A stretch of 64,000 nt of DNA from Streptomyces profundus (GTDB lineage Bacteria > Actinomycetota > Actinomycetes > Streptomycetales > Streptomycetaceae): assembly GCF_020740535.1 (NCBI RefSeq), contig NZ_CP082362.1:5577501-5641500 (forward strand), in the 5' to 3' direction. Below are positions 48,617 through 57,551 of this stretch, piece after piece. Both the position numbers and the translations under genes were made by a program. Below the pieces are notes generated by a model that ran no database searches, had not been told where the DNA came from, and saw nothing but the letters and a program-made list of their open reading frames with translations. Each line of letters starts with the position of its first letter. The stretch's first letter is position 1.

Positions 48617-48650
48617 GAGCGGGCCGCTTCCCCCGGGGGGCGGCCCGCTC
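48617..48650 (+). terminator. Terminator hairpin after hflX
   Basis: GAGCGGGCCGC (48617-48627) pairs perfectly with GCGGCCCGCTC (48640-48650) across a 12-base loop, 24 bases after the hflX stop. No T run follows. Confidence 0.75.
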
Positions 48651-48744
48651 GACGCGTGCGCGGGCCCTCGGGCCCCTCCCTGGGGTTGTCCCGCGCGAAC
48701 GCGTAGGCTTGTTGTGTCCGCGCGAGACGAGGTGGAAGGCCGCC

Positions 48745-48789
48745 ATGAGGCACCTCCGCACTCGGCTGGTGCGGGGTTCGGGGAAGTGA
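48745..48789 (+). CDS. Possible 14-residue leader peptide upstream of panD
   Basis: An ATG with GGAAGG five bases upstream opens a 14-codon frame, [14 protein letters not shown], ending in TGA. It is very basic (four Arg, one Lys). A 10-bp hairpin begins two bases after its stop and panD starts 129 bases downstream. The ribosome binding site is better than expected by chance, but translation is unproven and no sequence relationship to known leader peptides was recognised. Confidence 0.4.
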   Translation: MRHLRTRLVRGSGK

Positions 48790-48790
48790 G

Positions 48791-48835
48791 CGAGCGGTTG
48801 GCGCGCCTCCCCCGCGGGCCGGTGTCAGCCGCTCG
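48791..48835 (+). promoter_or_regulatory. Hairpin in the panD leader
   Basis: CGAGCGGTTG (48791-48800) pairs with CAGCCGCTCG (48826-48835) in a 10-bp stem with one G-T pair, directly after the possible leader peptide. A smaller stem (CCTGC/GCAGG, 48875-48890) lies just before the panD ribosome binding site. Together they resemble an attenuator or translational control leader. TAGGCT at 48704-48709 could be the -10 of the promoter for this transcript, but no -35 at a normal distance was found. Confidence 0.45.
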
Positions 48836-48917
48836 CGGGTGCGGCGGGTCGTCGAGCCTAGAGAGCGCCCTTGACCTGCGGGGAAGCAGGCAGGGAGCCA
48901 GATCCTGGAGCGTCTCC

Positions 48918-49340
48918 ATGTTGCGTACCATGTTCAAGTCGAAGATCCACCGTGCCACGGTGACCGAGGCCGATCTGCACTATGTCGGCTCGGTGACCAT
49001 CGACGCCGAGCTGATGGAGGCGGCGGATCTGCTGCCGGGCGAGCTGGTGCACATCGTGGACATCGACAACGGCAGCCGGCTGGAGACCTATGTGATCGAG
49101 GGCGAGCGCGGCTCCGGCGTCATCGGGATCAACGGGGCGGCGGCCCATCTGGTCAAGCCCGGTGATCTGGTGATCCTGATCAGCTACGCCCAGGTCGACG
49201 ACGCCGAGGCCAGGAGGCTCCGGCCGACCGTGGTGCACGTCGACGCGCACAACCGCGTGGTCGCGCTCGGCGCCGACCCCTCCGAGCCGGTGCCGGGTGG
49301 GTCCACCCGCCGCAGCCCGCTCTCCACCGCCCGCGTCTGA
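48918..49340 (+). CDS. panD: Aspartate 1-decarboxylase PanD
   Basis: A 140-residue pyruvoyl enzyme making beta-alanine from aspartate for pantothenate and CoA. The proenzyme self-cleaves between Gly24 and Ser25 in [12 protein letters not shown]; the [13 protein letters not shown] segment is also conserved. The ATG at 48918 has GGAG seven bases upstream. It stands alone with a long leader (after the hflX terminator) and is followed by a perfect 14-bp terminator hairpin. Confidence 0.95.
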   Translation: MLRTMFKSKIHRATVTEADLHYVGSVTIDAELMEAADLLPGELVHIVDIDNGSRLETYVIEGERGSGVIGINGAAAHLVKPGDLVILISYAQVDDAEARRLRPTVVHVDAHNRVVALGADPSEPVPGGSTRRSPLSTARV

Positions 49341-49373
49341 CGGGCGGCCGAGACGGAGTCGACACGACGCGAG

Positions 49374-49407
49374 GGCCCGGCATCCGCCGCTGCGGATGCC
49401 GGGCCCC
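49374..49407. terminator. Bidirectional terminator between panD and the serine protease gene
   Basis: GGGCCCGGCATCCG (49374-49387) and CGGATGCCGGGCCC (49394-49407) form a perfect 14-bp stem with a six-base loop, between two convergent genes. Confidence 0.88.
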
Positions 49408-49428
49408 GGTGTGTGTGCGCCGCGGTGC

Positions 49429-50646
49429 CTAGCCGTTCTGCGAACTCACGTGGTTGAAGACGTCCTGTGCCTCGACGTCCAGCCGGGGGCCGGCGAGCCA
49501 GGTGCTCTCCAGCGGGCCGATGGAGTTGATCGAGATCAGCTCCGCCTGGCCGTCGTCGCCCTGCCGCAGCCAGGGGCCGCCGGAGGAGCCACCGGTCATC
49601 GTGCAGCCGGCCCAGTACATGACGGGCATGGACGCGTCGATGGACAGCCGGCCCGGGGTGTCGGTGCAGCGGTACATCAGCACACCGTCGTAGGGATCGG
49701 CGGCCGGGAAGCCGTAGAGCGAGACGGTGCCGAGGCCGGAGACCGCGGGGGCGTCGAAGTTGATGTCGACGGCCGAGCCGACCGTCTCCTCCAGGGAGAG
49801 ACCGCTGCCGTCCTCCGGCTCAACCGACAGGATCGCGAAGTCGCCGTGCGCGCCCTCGCCACCCGTGGTGGTGCCGTTGTCGATCCAGTACTGCGTGGTC
49901 GACACGTAGTTGGCCCAGTAGATGCCGTACGGGTAGACGGAGTCGGCGTTCGACGGGTCCTCGGCCTGCTCGGGGGGCAGCCCCTCGTTGTTGTAGGCGG
50001 GGACGAAGCTCAGGTTGCGGTACCAGCCGCCGCCCACGCCCGCGTGCACGCAGTGGCCGGCCGTGGCCACCAGGTTCGACTGGCCCGGCGCGTTGGGGTC
50101 GGTCACCACGGTGCCGGAGCAGACCATCGGCCCCTCGGGGCTGTCGAAGAACACCTTGCCGATCGGCGCGCCGTTGTCCGTGTAGGGCGTCGGAACGGCC
50201 TCGGCCTCGACGGGCATCGGCTCCAGGTCGGTGACGCCGCGGTCGTCCAACGGGTTCTGGGAGTCGGGCGCGTTGGCGTCCTCGTCGATGGAGCCGTCGT
50301 CGATCGACTGGTCGGGGTCCTGCGCGTCCCCCATCCGGTCGGCATCCCACAGCCCCTCGATGATGGGGTTGACGAAGTCGCCGATCTCGCGCAGCCAGGT
50401 CTCCTCGTCCCAGTTCTCCCAGCCACCCTCCAGCCAGGCGTCCAGGTCGAAGTCGAACGGCAGGTTGTCGAGCAGGTCCTGCAGCTCGCGGTTCTCGCCG
50501 GCCGTCGCCTCCTCGGTGGGCTGCTGCGCGTTGTCGTCCGAGTCGCCGTCGTTGCACGCGCTCGCGGTCAGGGCCAGACACACGGCCATTCCCGTCGTGG
50601 CGAGCGCGATGCGACGACGTGAACTCCGTCGGCGTATCGATGACAT
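49429..50646 (-). CDS. Trypsin-like serine protease lipoprotein with acidic pro-region
   Basis: A 405-residue protein with an Arg-rich N-terminus, hydrophobic stretch and lipobox (LTASAC, about 25-30), so it should be a surface lipoprotein. About 120 residues of very acidic, low-complexity sequence precede a chymotrypsin-fold domain: His in VATAGHCVHAG, Asp in HGDFAILSV, Ser in TGGSSGGPW. The acidic part may be a propeptide or a spacer through the wall. The ATG at 50646 is chosen with a G-rich Shine-Dalgarno nine bases upstream. It is divergent from the siderophore locus; no functional link is evident. Confidence 0.85.
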   Translation of the reverse strand: MSSIRRRSSRRRIALATTGMAVCLALTASACNDGDSDDNAQQPTEEATAGENRELQDLLDNLPFDFDLDAWLEGGWENWDEETWLREIGDFVNPIIEGLWDADRMGDAQDPDQSIDDGSIDEDANAPDSQNPLDDRGVTDLEPMPVEAEAVPTPYTDNGAPIGKVFFDSPEGPMVCSGTVVTDPNAPGQSNLVATAGHCVHAGVGGGWYRNLSFVPAYNNEGLPPEQAEDPSNADSVYPYGIYWANYVSTTQYWIDNGTTTGGEGAHGDFAILSVEPEDGSGLSLEETVGSAVDINFDAPAVSGLGTVSLYGFPAADPYDGVLMYRCTDTPGRLSIDASMPVMYWAGCTMTGGSSGGPWLRQGDDGQAELISINSIGPLESTWLAGPRLDVEAQDVFNHVSSQNG

Positions 50647-50935
50647 GGGTCCCATCCCCCTGAAACTGGTGTTCTTCGCTTGGCTAGGCATGTCGCCTGC
50701 CGGGCAGGCGCCCCCAACTATGCCGGTGACCATCTGGACGGTCAGAGCCGGGTCCCTGGTTCCAGGGCGACTTCAGGACATGCGGTCGGCAGCCGTCGAA
50801 AAGAATCTTGTGACTGCCCGTGATCCCCGGGCCAGACGGTCGTTACTACGAATGGTGGCAAGCCGCCACGCCCGGCCGCCCGCCCTGACGGGGCTCGAAT
50901 CCGGTAGGAATGCGCGGAAACGCGCACGGAACCGC
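50647..50935. promoter_or_regulatory. Divergent region between the protease gene and the siderophore locus
   Basis: The 289 bases contain two perfect inverted repeats: GCCTGCC-G-GGCAGGC (50695-50709) and CCCTGG-TT-CCAGGG (50754-50767). I looked for the streptomycete iron box (TTAGGTTAGGCTAACCTAA-like, DmdR1 site) and did not find one; the closest run (TTGGCTAGGCA at about 50680) matches only partly. Confidence 0.45.
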
Positions 50936-52939
50936 ATGAATCCGCACGAAGGAGGAAGGCGCGCACGCTCGGTGGACACCGACCGACCGCGCCGTACCCG
51001 GATGAACGCACGCCCCCGTCCCGACCGAGGCCAGAAGCAGGAGGGGCCGACGCCGCCGGGCGCCAGGGCCGGCGTCGCCGAGCACACGGTGCCGCGCCAG
51101 TCCCGGCACGACGGGGCCACGGCCCAGCCGGGCCAGAGCCGGGCGAGTCAACGCACGGAGTACGCCGAGCCGTTGGAGCAGCCCGATCCCGAGGCGGCGG
51201 CCGACGCGGCGGCCAGCGAGGGACTGCTGCGCTGCTGGGTCCGGGAGACGGGAGTGCCCAGGCCAGCCGGTCGGATGCTCAACCTCCCGCTGCCGGCCTC
51301 GGGAAGCGCGCTCCGTGTCTCCGTGCGGCACTGGTCGGCCACGGGGATGCACCGGTTCGGCGCGGTCGAGCTGACGACGGCCGCCCGTGGCGCGCCCCCG
51401 CTCGACGCCGTCACGCTGGCGGCTCTGCTGGGGCGTGAGGCCGCACACGCCTCGTCCGGCGGCCGGCGCGACGGCGAGACGGCCGTGCTGGCCGGGCGGG
51501 TCGCCGACTCGCTGCGCCGCACCGCGCTGTTCCTCGCGCACCGCAGGGCCGAGCCCGGCCCGGCCGCGCACGGCCATGCCTTCCTCGACGCCGAGCAGTC
51601 CGTGTTGTTCGGGCATCCGCTGCATCCCAACCCCAAGAGTCTCGAAGGTCTCGCCGGCCGCGAGGCGGCGCGGTGCTCCCCGGAGTTGCGCGGCTCCTTC
51701 CCGCTGCGCTGGATCGCGGTGGACCGCGCGATCCTGGCCACCGACTCCGCCTGGCGGGAGGACGGCGCCACGCTGACCGCCGAGGAGCTGCTCGGGCGGG
51801 TGGCGGAGCCACCTCCCTCGCTGCCCAAGGGCACCGTCCCGCTGCCGCTGCATCCCTGGCAGGCGGCGGATCTCGTCCACCGGCCCGCCGTCGCGGAGTT
51901 GTTGGCCACCGGCCTTCTCCACGATCTCGGTGAGCACGGCCCGCCCTGGTATCCCACCTCCTCGGTGCGCACGGTGCACCGTCCGGGCGCCGGCGCCATG
52001 TTGAAGCTCTCGCTCGGCCTGTGGATCACCAACTCCCGGCGGGAGAACCTCCGCAAGGAGCTGCATCGGGGCGTCGAGGTGCACCGGCTGCTGGAGGCCG
52101 GGCTCGGCGCGCGCTGGCGGGCCGCCTTCGCCTCGGGCGCCGGCTTCGACATCGTCCGCGATCCCGCGTGGCTGGCGGTGGACGATCTCGCGGGCCGCCC
52201 GGTGCCGGGTCTGGACACGCTGCTGCGGCAGAGCCCCTTCGCACCGCGGGACGATGTGCTCTGCCTGGCGGCCCTCACCGCGCTGCGGCCCTGGCCCGGG
52301 CGAGGGCAGGGGGCGCTCTCCTCCCGCATCGCTGAGATCCTGAGCCTTCTCGCCGATCGCACGGGGCGGCCCAGGGGGACCATCGCCGCCGAGTGGTTGG
52401 CGCGCTATCTGCGGGCGGTGGTCCGACCGATTCTGTGGTTGGACGCCCAGGCCGGAGTCGCCCTTGAGGCTCATCAACAGAACACCCTGGTGCTGCTCGA
52501 CGAGGACGGCTGGCCGGCCGGCGGTCGGTATCGGGACAACCAGGGCTACTACTTCCGCGCCTCCCACCGCGAGGCCCTGGAGCGGCGGTTGCCCGGGATC
52601 GGTCGGCATTCGGACACCTTCGTCGACGATCAGGTCACCGACGAGCGGTTCGCCTACTACCTGGGGATCAACAACGTCTTCGGTCTGATCGGGGCGATGG
52701 GCGCGCAGGGGCTCGCCGACGAGAGCGCGCTGCTGGCGGTATTCCGCGCCTTCCTCGTGGAGGAGGCGGCCAGGGCGACGGGCCCGATCTCCCCCTTGGT
52801 CGGCCACCTGCTGGAGGCGGAGACGCTGCGCTGCAAGGCCAACCTCCTCACCCGCCTGCACGGTCTGGACGAGCTGGCCGGTCCGGTGGACGGGCAGTCC
52901 GTCTATGTCACCGTCGCCAACCCGCTGGCCAGGGCCTGA
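50936..52939 (+). CDS. IucA/IucC-family NIS siderophore synthetase (first)
   Basis: A large NRPS-independent synthetase (667 residues as called; the conserved part begins at about residue 75). Family features: LFGHPLHPNPKS (ATP-binding region), LPLHPWQAADLV, PTSSVRTVHR, LKLSLGLWITNSRR and LEAHQQNTLVLLDEDG, then YYLGINNVFGLIGAMG. Such enzymes adenylate a carboxylate (citrate, succinate or similar) and join it to an amine or alcohol. The start is uncertain: ATG 50936, GTG 50972 (12 bases after GGAGGAAGG) and ATG 51002 are possible. It is followed after 62 bases by an acyltransferase and then a second synthetase. Confidence 0.88.
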   Translation: MNPHEGGRRARSVDTDRPRRTRMNARPRPDRGQKQEGPTPPGARAGVAEHTVPRQSRHDGATAQPGQSRASQRTEYAEPLEQPDPEAAADAAASEGLLRCWVRETGVPRPAGRMLNLPLPASGSALRVSVRHWSATGMHRFGAVELTTAARGAPPLDAVTLAALLGREAAHASSGGRRDGETAVLAGRVADSLRRTALFLAHRRAEPGPAAHGHAFLDAEQSVLFGHPLHPNPKSLEGLAGREAARCSPELRGSFPLRWIAVDRAILATDSAWREDGATLTAEELLGRVAEPPPSLPKGTVPLPLHPWQAADLVHRPAVAELLATGLLHDLGEHGPPWYPTSSVRTVHRPGAGAMLKLSLGLWITNSRRENLRKELHRGVEVHRLLEAGLGARWRAAFASGAGFDIVRDPAWLAVDDLAGRPVPGLDTLLRQSPFAPRDDVLCLAALTALRPWPGRGQGALSSRIAEILSLLADRTGRPRGTIAAEWLARYLRAVVRPILWLDAQAGVALEAHQQNTLVLLDEDGWPAGGRYRDNQGYYFRASHREALERRLPGIGRHSDTFVDDQVTDERFAYYLGINNVFGLIGAMGAQGLADESALLAVFRAFLVEEAARATGPISPLVGHLLEAETLRCKANLLTRLHGLDELAGPVDGQSVYVTVANPLARA

Positions 52940-53001
52940 GCGGACAGTCGAGAGCATCGGCCCGGTCGGCGCGGCCGGTTCGGGCGTTGAGGGAGGCAAC
53001 A

Positions 53002-53604
53002 GTGACGGCAGGCGCGGCGCCCGCGCGGGGCGCGTCCCGGCCGGGGTGTGTCGCCCCGGTGGGCGACATCTCCGTCTGGGGCCCGGTGGACACGCCCGCC
53101 GGCCGGTTCCGGTTGGATCCGGTCCGGCCGGAGCGGGATCTGGGGCTGATCGCCGGCTGGATGAACGATCCGGCGGTGGACGCCTTCTGGGGCCTGGCCG
53201 GCCCCGTCGAGCGCACCGAGGAGCAACTGCGCCGGCAGCTGCTGGGGGATGGGCGCAGCCGCCCCTGCCTCGGGCTGCTGGGCGATCGGCCGATGAGCTA
53301 CTGGGAGGTCTATCGCGCCGATCTCGATCCGTTGGCCTCCCACTATCCGGCCAGCCCCCACGACATGGGCGTTCATCTGTTGATCGGGGAGGCGGCGGAC
53401 CGCGGGCGCGGCGTCGGCGCGGCCCTGCTGCGCGCCGTCACGGAGCTGATCCTGGCCCGGACGCCCCGGTGCGCCCGGGTGGTCGCCGAGCCCGATGTGC
53501 GCAACGGCGCCTCCATCGCCGCCTTCCGGGCCGCGGGCTACGAGAAGACGGGGGAGCTGGAGCTCCCCGACAAGCGAGCGGCCCTGCTCGTCCGCCGCCG
53601 CTGA
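53002..53604 (+). CDS. IucB/AlcB-type N-acyltransferase of the siderophore locus
   Basis: A 200-residue GNAT-fold acyltransferase of the siderophore class (AlcB/Acetyltransf_8), with LGLIAGWMNDPAVDAFWGL, SYWEVYRADLDPLASHYPA, MGVHLLIGEAADRGRGVGAA and a C-terminal GYEKTGELELPDKRAALL. Relatives acylate hydroxylated or free diamines in aerobactin, rhizobactin and desferrioxamine synthesis. GTG 53002 is chosen because GGGAGG ends five bases upstream. It lies between the two synthetase genes and must modify the building block they join. Confidence 0.87.
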   Translation: MTAGAAPARGASRPGCVAPVGDISVWGPVDTPAGRFRLDPVRPERDLGLIAGWMNDPAVDAFWGLAGPVERTEEQLRRQLLGDGRSRPCLGLLGDRPMSYWEVYRADLDPLASHYPASPHDMGVHLLIGEAADRGRGVGAALLRAVTELILARTPRCARVVAEPDVRNGASIAAFRAAGYEKTGELELPDKRAALLVRRR

Positions 53605-53670
53605 CCCCGAACCAGCCGCAATATCCCTTTGTCGACTCTTGTGTCGACCGACCCATCCAAGGAGCAAGCG

Positions 53671-55443
53671 TTGTCCATATCCTCCACTGACCCCGAGTTC
53701 AACGACGGACAGGAGCGGTGGCAGCGGGCCGCCCGAGCGCTCTTCGCCAAGCTGCTCGCCGAGTTCGCCTACGAGGGGATCATCACCCCGTATGCCGAAC
53801 ACGGGCGGCGCGGCGCCTACACACTGCCGGTCAGCGAGGAGTTGACCTACCGCTTCCGGGCCCACCGGGGCGCCTACGGGCACTGGCGAATCGATCCGGC
53901 GTCCATCACCCCCACCGCGGATCCGCTGGCCTTCGTGGCCGCGGCGCACGACACGGTGCTGAGCCTCTCAGGCGACACCACCGGGCATCTGATCCGCGAG
54001 CTGACCGCCACCCTCAGCGCGGACGCCCTGCTGGCCGCCGATCCGCTGCCGGTGGAACGGCTGGTGGATCTCGACCACGCCAGCCTCGAAGGGCGCCAGA
54101 CGGGACATCCCTGGCTGGTGGCCAACAAGGGGCGGCTCGGCTTCTCCGCGGCGGACGCGGCCCGTTGGGCTCCCGAGTCGCGCACCCCGAGGCCGCTGCC
54201 CTGGCTGGCGGTGCACCGCTCGCTGGCCAGCTACCGGGGGGTGCCGGCCCTGCGCCACGAGGACCAGCTCTATGCCGAGGAGCTGTCCGAGCGGACCAGG
54301 GCGGAGTTCGCCGCGACGCTGGTCGAGCGCGGCCTCGACCCGGCCGCCTATCTGTGGCTGCCGGTGCACCCCTGGCAGTGGGACGAGACGATAGCCCCGC
54401 TCTACGCGCCGCAGATCGCCGCCGAGAAGATCGTCCCGCTGCCCAGCGACGGGGATCTGCGGCTGCCCCAGCAGTCCATCCGCACCTTCCTCAATGTGAG
54501 CCGGCCGCTGGCGCGCAGCGTCAAACTGCCGCTGTCGATCCTCAACACCCTGGTCTGGCGCGGGTTGCCGACGGAGCGCACCCTGGCCGCCCCCGCGGTG
54601 ACCGCGTGGATGCACGGGCTGCGCGACGCTGACCCGTTCCTCGCCGAGGAGACCCGGGTGGTCCTCCTGGGCGAGACGGCCTCCGTCGCCGTGGAACATC
54701 CGCTCTTCGACCAACTGGCCACCATTCCGTACCAGTACCGGGAGTTGCTCGGCTGTATCTGGCGGGAACCGATCGAGTTCTATCTTGAGCCCCACGAGCG
54801 GGCGCGCACCCTGGCCTCGCTGCTCAGCACCGATCAGGAGGGCCGCTCGTTCACCGCGGAGCTGGTGCGACGGTCGGGGCTGGCCCCGGAGGAGTGGCTG
54901 CGACGGCTCTTCGCGGCGCTGCTCCCGCCCCTGCTGCACTTCCTCTACCGCTATGGGACGGTCTTCTCGCCCCATGGCGAGAACGCGCTGGTGGTCTTCG
55001 ACGAGCGCGACATCCCGGTGCGGCTGGCCGTCAAGGACTTCGTGGACGACGTCAACGTCAGCGCCGAGCCGCTGCCCGAGTTCGACGTGATGCCGGTCGA
55101 GGTGCGTGAGGTGCTGCTCACCGAGCCGCCCGCCTTCCTCACCCAGTTCATCCACTCGGGCCTGTTCGTGGGCGTCTTCCGCTATCTGGCGCCGCTCTGC
55201 GAGGAGCGACTCGGCGTGCCCGAAGTCGATTTCTGGTCACTCGTCCGGGCGGAGATTCTCGCCTACCAGCAGCGCTTCCCCGAGTTGAAGCGGCGCTTCG
55301 AGACGTTCGACCTCCTCACCCCGAGGATCAAGCGGCTCTGTCTGAACCGCAACCGGCTCCAGCTCGACGGCTATCGCGACCGCTCGGTCCGTCCGCACGC
55401 CGCCGTTCTCGGCACCGTCGCCAACCCGCTCAACCCTGGCTGA
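53671..55443 (+). CDS. IucA/IucC-family NIS siderophore synthetase (second)
   Basis: A 590-residue synthetase with the family motifs GHPWLVANKGRLGF, LWLPVHPWQWDE, PQQSIRTFLNV, SVKLPLSILNT and HGENALVVFDERDIPVRLAVKDF, the ATP- and substrate-binding core. The start is set at TTG 53671 because a perfect AAGGAG lies six bases upstream; an earlier frame opening lacks a ribosome binding site. It differs clearly from the first synthetase in its active-site surroundings, so each probably handles one of two successive condensations. It ends the locus; the next gene is a DinG-type helicase. Confidence 0.9.
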   Translation: MSISSTDPEFNDGQERWQRAARALFAKLLAEFAYEGIITPYAEHGRRGAYTLPVSEELTYRFRAHRGAYGHWRIDPASITPTADPLAFVAAAHDTVLSLSGDTTGHLIRELTATLSADALLAADPLPVERLVDLDHASLEGRQTGHPWLVANKGRLGFSAADAARWAPESRTPRPLPWLAVHRSLASYRGVPALRHEDQLYAEELSERTRAEFAATLVERGLDPAAYLWLPVHPWQWDETIAPLYAPQIAAEKIVPLPSDGDLRLPQQSIRTFLNVSRPLARSVKLPLSILNTLVWRGLPTERTLAAPAVTAWMHGLRDADPFLAEETRVVLLGETASVAVEHPLFDQLATIPYQYRELLGCIWREPIEFYLEPHERARTLASLLSTDQEGRSFTAELVRRSGLAPEEWLRRLFAALLPPLLHFLYRYGTVFSPHGENALVVFDERDIPVRLAVKDFVDDVNVSAEPLPEFDVMPVEVREVLLTEPPAFLTQFIHSGLFVGVFRYLAPLCEERLGVPEVDFWSLVRAEILAYQQRFPELKRRFETFDLLTPRIKRLCLNRNRLQLDGYRDRSVRPHAAVLGTVANPLNPG

Positions 55444-55498
55444 TGGGACACCTGCGGCGGGCGCGTTGTCAGTGGCGCGGCGTAGGGTGTGCAGCCCT

Positions 55499-57508
55499 AT
55501 GACTGCCACTTCAGGGAAGCCCTCCCTCTCCGATCTGTTGCACGCAGCCGTCGTCGCCGTGGGGGGCGCCGAACGAGCCGGGCAGGTGGCCATGGCCGAG
55601 GCGATCGCGCAGGCGATCGAGGGCGGCGAGCACCTGCTGATCCAGGCCGGCACCGGTACCGGCAAGTCCCTGGGCTATCTGGTGCCGGCCATCGCCGGCG
55701 GGGATCGCGTGGTGGTCGCCACGGCGACGCTGGCGCTGCAACGTCAGCTGGTCGAGCGGGATCTGCCGCGCACGGTGTCCGCGCTCCATCCGCTGCTGCG
55801 CCGCCGCCCCGAGTTCGCCACCCTGAAGGGCCGCTCCAACTACCTCTGTCTCCACCGGCTGCACGAGGGCGTTCCCCAGGACGACGAGCAGGGGCTCTTC
55901 GATCCGCTGGAGGCGGCGCAGGCGGCCGGCGGGCCCAGCAGCCGGCTCGGCAAGGATCTGCTGCGGCTCCGCGAGTGGGCGGACGACACGGAGTCCGGCG
56001 ATCGGGACGACCTCTCGCCCGGGGTGTCCGACCGGGCCTGGTCGCAGGTCTCGGTCTCCTCCCGGGAGTGCCTGGGCGCCAGCAAGTGCGTCTACGGGAT
56101 GGAGTGCTTCGCCGAGGCCGCCAGGGAGCGGGCCAAGCTGGCCGAGGTGATCGTCACCAACCACGCGCTGCTGGCGATCGACGCGATCGAGGGCGCCCCC
56201 GTGCTCCCGGGCCACGAGGTGCTGATCGTGGACGAGGCGCACGAGCTGGTCTCACGGGTCACCGGAGTGGCCACGGGCGAGCTGACCCCCGGCGCGGTCA
56301 ACCGCGTGGTCCGCCGGGCGGCCAAGCTGGTCGACGAGAAGGTCGCGGATCAGTTGCAGACGGCGGCTGAGAGCTTCGAGCGGCTGATGGAGCTGGCGTT
56401 GCCCGGCCGTCTGGAGACCCTCCCGGAGGATCTGGGCTATGCCCTGGCGGCGCTGCGGGATGCCTCCCGCGCCGTGATCACGGCGCTTGGCAACACCAGG
56501 GACGCCTCGCTGGCGGACGAGGACGCGGTGCGCAAGCAGGCGCTGGCCTCGGCCGAGAGCGTCCAGGCGGTCGCCGAACGGATCACGCAGGCCTCGGAGT
56601 TCGACGTGATCTGGTGCGAGCGGCACGATCGGTTCGGGGCCTCCCTGCGGGTGGCGCCGCTCTCCGTCTCCGGCCTGCTCAGGGAGAAGCTCTTCACGGA
56701 CCGGTCGGTCGTCCTCACCTCCGCGACGCTCAAGCTGGGCGGTGACTTCAACGGCGTCGGAGCCTCCCTGGGCCTGGCGCCGGAGGGCGAGCGCGGCGAC
56801 GAGCTGCCCGCGTGGCAGGGGCTCGATGTCGGATCGCCCTTCGACTACCGCAAGCAGGGCATTCTCTATGTCGCCAAGCATCTGTCGGCCCCGGGGCGGG
56901 AGGGCAGCCGGGCGGACATGCTGGACGAGCTGGCCGAACTGGTGGAGGCGGCTGGCGGGCGCACGCTGGGCCTGTTCTCCTCGATGCGGGGCGCCCGGGC
57001 GGCGGCCGAGGAGCTGCGGGAGCGGCTGGACCTGCCGATCCTGCTCCAGGGCGAGGAGACGCTGGGGGAGCTGATCAAGTCCTTCGCCGACGATCCGCGC
57101 ACCTGCCTCTTCGGCACGCTGTCGCTCTGGCAGGGTGTCGATGTGCCGGGGCCCAGCTGCCAGTTGGTGGTGATGGACCGGGTGCCCTTCCCACGTCCGG
57201 ACGATCCGCTGGTCAGCGCCCGGCAGAAGGCCGTGGAGGAGGCCGGGGGCAATGGATTCATGGCGGTCGCCGCCACCCATGCCGCGCTGCTGATGGCGCA
57301 GGGCGCGGGCCGGCTGGTGCGCTCCACGGGGGACAAGGGCGTGGTCGCGGTGCTTGATCCTCGGCTGGAGCGGGCCCGCTATGGAAGCTTCCTGCGGGCC
57401 TCGATGCCGGACTTCTGGTACACCACTGATCGCAATCAGGCGCGCCGCTCACTCGCGGCGATCGACGCGGCAGCGCGGGACGCCACCGCGTCGGCGGATG
57501 GTTCCTGA
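55499..57508 (+). CDS. dinG: DinG/XPD-family Fe-S helicase
   Basis: A 669-residue superfamily 2 helicase: Walker A QAGTGTGKSLGYL (about 46-58), VATATLALQRQL, four cysteines in the Fe-S domain (YLCLH at about 115; CLGASKCVYGMEC at about 190-203), DEAH box LIVDEAHELVS, and C-terminal motifs SLWQGVDVPGPS and QGAGRLVRS. DinG-type helicases unwind 5'-3', resolving R-loops, G4 DNA and forked structures. No LexA box was seen upstream even though lexA follows convergently. The ATG at 55499 starts the conserved N-terminus. Confidence 0.9.
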   Translation: MTATSGKPSLSDLLHAAVVAVGGAERAGQVAMAEAIAQAIEGGEHLLIQAGTGTGKSLGYLVPAIAGGDRVVVATATLALQRQLVERDLPRTVSALHPLLRRRPEFATLKGRSNYLCLHRLHEGVPQDDEQGLFDPLEAAQAAGGPSSRLGKDLLRLREWADDTESGDRDDLSPGVSDRAWSQVSVSSRECLGASKCVYGMECFAEAARERAKLAEVIVTNHALLAIDAIEGAPVLPGHEVLIVDEAHELVSRVTGVATGELTPGAVNRVVRRAAKLVDEKVADQLQTAAESFERLMELALPGRLETLPEDLGYALAALRDASRAVITALGNTRDASLADEDAVRKQALASAESVQAVAERITQASEFDVIWCERHDRFGASLRVAPLSVSGLLREKLFTDRSVVLTSATLKLGGDFNGVGASLGLAPEGERGDELPAWQGLDVGSPFDYRKQGILYVAKHLSAPGREGSRADMLDELAELVEAAGGRTLGLFSSMRGARAAAEELRERLDLPILLQGEETLGELIKSFADDPRTCLFGTLSLWQGVDVPGPSCQLVVMDRVPFPRPDDPLVSARQKAVEEAGGNGFMAVAATHAALLMAQGAGRLVRSTGDKGVVAVLDPRLERARYGSFLRASMPDFWYTTDRNQARRSLAAIDAAARDATASADGS

Positions 57509-57551
57509 GCGGGGCCCGGGCACCCGGGGTGGGGAGAGGGGGCCCTGGGCG

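Noticed and set aside
50670..50690. Possible iron box (TTGGCTAGGCA) before the siderophore locus
   Set aside because: It matches the DmdR1/IdeR consensus only in part and lacks the second half-site, so it is not reported as an operator.
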